From a candidate division WOR-3 bacterium (GTDB lineage: Bacteria > Hydrothermota > Tepidihabitantia > Tepidihabitantales > CAIPLT01), in NCBI GenBank assembly GCA_039801505.1, contig JBDRUV010000011.1, positions 1 to 33,189 on the forward strand: a stretch of DNA of 33,189 nucleotides, given 5' to 3'. How positions within the stretch are numbered: the first letter of the stretch is position 1; each line of letters starts with the position of its first letter. A model generated the notes under the pieces. The model was given only the letters and a program-made list of their open reading frames with translations. It was not told the DNA's origin and searched no databases. The position numbers and the translations under genes were made by a program. This document shows positions 30,025-33,189 of the stretch, piece by piece.

Positions 30025-30732
30025 ATGCCCGGCAAACAAATAAAACGAAAAGAACCACAAGTCCCAGAAGAGGCTGTTAGTCAGGCAGAGCCCCTACCAA
30101 ATCCAATGTTAGCAGTGCAGCGAGCTCAAGAGATGCAAGAGGCAATCCGCAAGGTGCTTCGCATTGCGGTTCAGCAGACTAATCCTGAGGACTGGGTAGA
30201 CCAAGGCGACAAACCATATCTGACTGCTGCTGGAGCTGAAAAAATTCGTGTGCTTTTCGGTATTAGTTTTAAGATAGTTCCAACCGGCCAATCAACACCT
30301 TATCTGATTGAAAATCATCCAGATGGACACTATACGATAACTTTTGAGGGGGAGTTTACATTTGCTGGTCAAACAATATCAGTAATTGGTTCTCGCTCAA
30401 GCAACGACCCGTTTTTCTGTAAGCGATATATAAACGGCAGAGAAGTTCAGCTGCCACCACAAGAAATCGATATTAAGGATGTGATTATGGCAGCATATAG
30501 TAATTTAATTATGAATGGCATTACGCGAATATTGGGGATAAGAAACTTAACTTGGGAAATGCTGAGAGATGCCGGTCTGGACTTAACCAAAATAAAGCGA
30601 GTTGTGTATCGTCAGAAGCCCCAACAGCCGCTCCAACAGCCGTATCAACAGTCAAAACAACCCCCAAATCAAACAACTAATCAATCATCCAGTCAACCAA
30701 ACCAACAACTAAAACAACCCCCAAATGTTTAG
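30025..30732 (+). CDS. Probable recombination partner protein with Q/N/P-rich tail
   Basis: 235 residues starting 2 bp after the nuclease stop. The core has DWVDQGDKPYLTAAGAEKIR (about 57-76), a pattern I associate with phage proteins encoded beside Cas4-like nucleases; a single-strand-annealing (Rad52-like) role is inference. A beta-rich middle (HYTITFEGEFTFAGQTISVI) is followed by helices. The last ~40 residues are a disordered Gln/Pro/Asn tail, as in SSB-like proteins, perhaps for protein contacts. The + strand is C-rich here, continuing into the next gene. Confidence 0.6.
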   Translation: MPGKQIKRKEPQVPEEAVSQAEPLPNPMLAVQRAQEMQEAIRKVLRIAVQQTNPEDWVDQGDKPYLTAAGAEKIRVLFGISFKIVPTGQSTPYLIENHPDGHYTITFEGEFTFAGQTISVIGSRSSNDPFFCKRYINGREVQLPPQEIDIKDVIMAAYSNLIMNGITRILGIRNLTWEMLRDAGLDLTKIKRVVYRQKPQQPLQQPYQQSKQPPNQTTNQSSSQPNQQLKQPPNV

Positions 30733-30735
30733 TTT

Positions 30736-31971
30736 ATGTTTAGACCAGATTTTTTGATTATCCCAACTCAATTGATAACTGACAAACGATTAACTCCAAC
30801 CGACTGCCTCGTCTTTAGCGTTATATATTGGTCCGAACATCTAAAAAACGGCAGATGTCTACTATCAAATGAAGTCATTGGCAAAATAATCTTAAAAGAT
30901 ACCGGCACTGTAGCCAACTCTATATCAAAACTTCGCCAACTCGGCTATGTCGGTATAATCCGACACGGCAATATGCGCGAACTTACAACCCAAATCGCAT
31001 TCAAAACCATTAAAGTAGCCCCCTCTCTACTACCCGAGGGGGCTACGTCCCCTCAAAATGTGGATAACCTGTGGATAACTCAAAAACTTACCAAAAATGA
31101 AGCTACTATATATAGTGGTTCTTTAAAAAATAAAGCACAAAATGTAGGGGGTGGATGTATGGTTTCATTAAATAATGAAGCACTTTCATTAAATAATGAA
31201 GAGGTTTCATTAAATAATGAAACGCTTTCATTAAATAATGAACATAAAGAGAATATAATAGAGAATATAAATATATATAATCTCACTTTTAATAATAAAA
31301 GTGAGAGCGTTGGTAAAAGCAACGCTCCTCCTTTTTCTTTGTCTGATGATGTATCACTAAAGGAAAGGAAAAAGTATTATGCTTGGTTAAACTCGGTGGC
31401 AAAGAGGCTGGTTGACGTGTGGAACGAGTATGGTATTTTGCCGATGCAGGATGTTAAAAACTCGTTGCCGGTGGCGTATCGACGGTTGGTATTCCCGGTG
31501 ATAGAGCGGGTGGGGGAGGGTCGTTTGGAGTGTGCGATAAGGTTTTATTTTTGGTGTGTGCGGAACAATTTAGCCAGTGCGATAGATTTTGTGAGGTGGT
31601 TTACGTGGCGTAAGTATAATGAGTTTCAGGTGATAGATATTTTTTCTGATAATACGATTGAGCAGTTAGGCAGGTTGATAAGTTTTTATGAGGAGGCGAA
31701 GAGTAAGGGGGCTTTGATGGTGTTTATGAGCAGGTTATCAAATTCGCGGATGTGGAGTCGGATAAGTATGCATCATGGTGGTATTTTGGAGAAGTTGGAG
31801 CGTCAAAACAGGAGTGTTATAGAGTTGATAGAGTTTTATAGTGATTTATTAGTGAGGATAAAGGGGCAAGGGGCGAGGTCAAATACGTCCCAAGAGTCAA
31901 AAGAGCAAAAAGAGCCAAAAAAAGAGCCAAAAGAGAAGCAAGAGCAGGGGGAGCAAGGAGGGGTAAAATGA
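30736..31971 (+). CDS. Replication initiator, lambda O-like organisation
   Basis: 411 residues. The N-terminal ~95 form a winged helix of the HTH_36 type (RLTPTDCLVFSVIYWSEHLK, then IILKDTGTVANSISKLRQLG). Residues about 95-205 are a low-complexity linker that contains the iterons (four SLNNE repeats). The C-terminal ~200 residues are helical and probably contact the replication machinery (helicase loading is the lambda O role). The N-terminal half is C-rich in the + strand and the C-terminal half strongly G-rich, so the gene looks like a fusion joined at the origin. An acidic/basic KE-rich tail ends the protein. Confidence 0.8.
   Translation: MFRPDFLIIPTQLITDKRLTPTDCLVFSVIYWSEHLKNGRCLLSNEVIGKIILKDTGTVANSISKLRQLGYVGIIRHGNMRELTTQIAFKTIKVAPSLLPEGATSPQNVDNLWITQKLTKNEATIYSGSLKNKAQNVGGGCMVSLNNEALSLNNEEVSLNNETLSLNNEHKENIIENINIYNLTFNNKSESVGKSNAPPFSLSDDVSLKERKKYYAWLNSVAKRLVDVWNEYGILPMQDVKNSLPVAYRRLVFPVIERVGEGRLECAIRFYFWCVRNNLASAIDFVRWFTWRKYNEFQVIDIFSDNTIEQLGRLISFYEEAKSKGALMVFMSRLSNSRMWSRISMHHGGILEKLERQNRSVIELIEFYSDLLVRIKGQGARSNTSQESKEQKEPKKEPKEKQEQGEQGGVK
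31059..31078 (-). promoter_or_regulatory. Two perfect DnaA boxes
   Basis: TGTGGATAA at 31059-31067 and 31070-31078, each the exact reverse complement of the DnaA box TTATCCACA. Their 11-bp period puts them on the same face of the helix. They suggest that host DnaA takes part in origin opening. Confidence 0.8.
31164..31242 (+). repeat. Four origin iterons, 21-bp period
   Basis: TTCATTAAATAATGAA (arms TTCATTA and TAATGAA around AA) at 31164-31179, 31185-31200, 31206-31221 and 31227-31242, all identical. The 21-bp spacing is two helical turns and seven codons, so it is in phase both with the helix and the reading frame (SLNNE units). Likely binding sites for the initiator's winged helix. Confidence 0.93.
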
Positions 31972-32339
31972 ATTTAAGGGTTCAAAGGGCAATATTTTTT
32001 GCCAAAATGTATAAAAAAATAAAACAGGAGCGTGCCGAGTTAAACAAGCGGTATATAAGGATAAAGTATGAGTATCAGCAGTGTAGAATACAGCGGCGTC
32101 TTTTAGATGTTTATCTCGTGCTTTACAAGGCTTTTAAGTATCGTTGGTTTACGGCAGAAGAGGCGGTAAAGGTGATAGCTCCGTCGATGGGTTTTACTTC
32201 TCAGTATTTTTCGACGATGACTTATATTACTCGTTTACGGTATTTAGGATTGGTTGAGGTGCGAAGGGAGAAGTGTAGCGATTCTGGACCAAAGGGGAGC
32301 ATAAAAAAATATACAAAGAAATACAGGCTAATTCCTTAA
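31968..32339 (+). CDS. Winged-helix-like small protein, 123 aa
   Basis: ATG overlaps the initiator stop (ATGA). The N-terminal half is basic and helical (KKIKQERAELNKRYIRIKYE); the C-terminal half (TAEEAVKVIAPSMGFTSQYF, then ITRLRYLGLVEVRRE) looks like a winged-helix fold. Placed like lambda P, which follows O, but no helicase-loader motif is visible. It may be a regulator or replication accessory. Confidence 0.6.
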   Translation: MNLRVQRAIFFAKMYKKIKQERAELNKRYIRIKYEYQQCRIQRRLLDVYLVLYKAFKYRWFTAEEAVKVIAPSMGFTSQYFSTMTYITRLRYLGLVEVRREKCSDSGPKGSIKKYTKKYRLIP

Positions 32340-32345
32340 TAAATT

Positions 32346-32831
32346 ATGGTTAGGCGTGTTGTTTTGTTTTTGCTTTTTTTAATGTTTAGTCGTGTGGAGC
32401 ATTCAGGGTATGCGGTAGGGGACAGGTGTTATTTAGGGGTGATATTACGGATAAATCCGCTTTTTGGTATTGAGAATGCGCGGCTGGTGTTGGATGCGTT
32501 AAGGGCGGCTGGGGTAAGTGATGAGGATATGCCGGTGCATTTGGCTGTGATGTGGCAGGAGACGCATTATCGTCATAATTTGATTGGCGACAAGGGACGG
32601 AGTTTAGGACTTTATCAAATTGGATTGTGGGAGGCGAGGACGGTTGATTCTGGTATTACACGCGAGATGTTATTAGAGATAGAGCACAATGTGCGAGTTG
32701 GTGCGGTTTATTTACGTCGGTTGATAGAGAGATACGGGCTTGACAGGGCGTTGAAAAGGTATAATGGCTCGTGGGCGTATGTAGAGGCGGTAAGAAAAAA
32801 GATACACAAAATAAATAAATGGTTAAATTAG
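32346..32831 (+). CDS. Lytic transglycosylase-like protein (SLT fold), exported
   Basis: 161 residues. Residues 1-23 are a signal peptide-like segment (VRRVVLFLLFLMFS). The catalytic Glu is E72 in MWQETHYRHN, followed by GRSLGLYQIG and later YNGSWAYVEAV, the SLT motifs. It would cleave peptidoglycan glycan strands outside the membrane. It is encoded in the early region, not in the lysis cluster, so it may act at DNA entry or in another step. The start has no clear ribosome site. Confidence 0.82.
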   Translation: MVRRVVLFLLFLMFSRVEHSGYAVGDRCYLGVILRINPLFGIENARLVLDALRAAGVSDEDMPVHLAVMWQETHYRHNLIGDKGRSLGLYQIGLWEARTVDSGITREMLLEIEHNVRVGAVYLRRLIERYGLDRALKRYNGSWAYVEAVRKKIHKINKWLN

Positions 32832-32853
32832 AGAGATAATATAAAGGGGTAAA

Positions 32854-33189
32854 ATGATAGATCCCAAAGGGGTGCCAAAAAAGATGCTTATTAAAGACAT
32901 TTCAAGGGATATTTGTACAGAGGAGGATTTTTTATTATCCATCGTTAAAAAACCTCGGGGTGTAAAAGAGGGTGACCTGTGGGCTTTGGATAATCACAGA
33001 CTTTTGATTGGTGATGCATTCAGAGAAGAGAACTGGGAAAAACTGATAGACAAGGAGAAGGTTAGGGTGTTATTTACGGACCCGCCGTATGGGATAAATG
33101 TGATTCACAAGAAGAAAAACGAGCTGGGCAATATTGCAGGGTTAAGTTATATAAAGGGGGCGATTGGACCTCGGCGGATTTATCCGTTT
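32854..33189 (+). CDS. DNA methyltransferase, copy 2, cut by window end
   Basis: GGGG (32846-32849) precedes ATG 32854. 112 codons are open to the last base. The first 30 residues (MIDPKGVPKKMLIKDISRDI) differ from copy 1 but share SRDICTE and DFLLSIVKK; from codon 31 the DNA is identical to copy 1, including the DPPYGI motif. The 3' part lies outside the window, so whether this copy is complete is unknown. Confidence 0.88.
   Translation, partial: MIDPKGVPKKMLIKDISRDICTEEDFLLSIVKKPRGVKEGDLWALDNHRLLIGDAFREENWEKLIDKEKVRVLFTDPPYGINVIHKKKNELGNIAGLSYIKGAIGPRRIYPF
32944..33189 (+). repeat. Exact direct repeat, terminal copy (at least 246 bp)
   Basis: Identical to 4424-4669 up to the last base of the window. 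See the internal copy. Confidence 0.97.

Larger units (their letters stand above)
31015..31327 (+). other. Putative replication origin inside the initiator gene
   Basis: In order: a 10-bp perfect hairpin (31015-31024 / 31037-31046), two perfect DnaA boxes, four iterons, an AT-rich block (31243-31280), an 11-bp inverted repeat TCTCACTTTTA/TAAAAGTGAGA (31281-31291, 31296-31306) and an 8-bp one GAGCGTTG/CAACGCTC (31305-31312, 31320-31327). Lambda ori inside gene O has the same order of iterons, AT-rich region and palindrome. The GC skew also switches sign here. Confidence 0.82.

Noticed and set aside
31164-31242. CRISPR-like repeat array
   Set aside because: Repeats are 16 bp with only 5-bp gaps, in frame within a gene; this fits origin iterons and not a CRISPR array.
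1-33189. Window as a complete circular or terminally redundant genome
   Set aside because: The last bases do not match the first; the terminal repeat matches an internal site instead. Joining end to start would stop the methyltransferase after three codons.
1-33189. Integrase, repressor or toxin-antitoxin genes
   Set aside because: I looked for these among all frames and saw no convincing candidate, so no claim of lysogeny is made.

Overview
This 33.2 kb window is a tailed-phage genome or prophage-like contig. Every supported gene lies on the + strand, with short or overlapping gene junctions. The order is terminase, portal, head, connectors, tail tube, frameshifted chaperones, tape measure, tail tip, fibre, lysis, then recombination and replication. 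No tail sheath gene is seen, and a G/GT-type frameshift precedes an 839-residue tape measure, so a siphovirus is the best reading. The host is not identifiable. Clear TTGACA/TATAAT promoters, AGGAGG ribosome sites and two DnaA boxes point to a bacterium. Frequent ATA, AGG and TTA codons would fit a thermophile, but that is weak inference. No integrase or repressor is visible.

Layout. 1-6.4 kb is an accessory region: small unknown genes, a DUF488 protein, a radical SAM protein, a DNA methyltransferase, and two self-contained promoter-gene-terminator units (3.3-3.9 and 5.75-6.4 kb) that look like morons. 6.4-25.7 kb is the packaging, head and tail block. It holds terminase small and lambda-GpA-like large subunits, a metallophosphoesterase, a NinG-like nuclease, portal, a Mu F-like head protein, a ChaB/DUF6582/protease fusion, a DUF2190 decoration protein, a Mu gpT-like capsid, connectors, tail tube, chaperones, tape measure and tail-tip protein. 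25.7-26.5 kb is a probable fibre or receptor-binding protein with its own promoter. 26.6-28.7 kb is the lysis region: several small membrane proteins and an M15 endopeptidase. 28.9-32 kb is the early region: a promoter with a leader terminator, a Cas4/RecB-like nuclease, a probable annealing partner and a replication initiator. A lytic transglycosylase and a second, truncated methyltransferase copy close the window.

Main discoveries. (1) The initiator gene carries what looks like the replication origin inside its reading frame: a 10-bp hairpin, two perfect DnaA boxes 11 bp apart, four 21-bp-period palindromic iterons, an AT-rich block and two further palindromes. This matches the architecture of lambda ori inside gene O, and strand composition flips from C-rich to G-rich across it. 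(2) The moron-like gene at 5844-6347 is studded with long perfect inverted repeats (10, 8, 14, 11 and 17 bp) and shares its promoter region, ribosome site and N-terminal M..NC.TV motif with the other unit; a free-standing 11-codon minigene at 2476 carries a similar N-terminus. (3) The methyltransferase gene is present twice, with at least 246 bp of exact identity that starts sharply at codon 31. (4) A CCCTTTT slippery heptamer supports a -1 frameshift between the tail chaperone genes. (5) Short tandem duplications recur at gene junctions, including a five-unit, 10-bp array of ribosome-binding sites before the tape measure gene.
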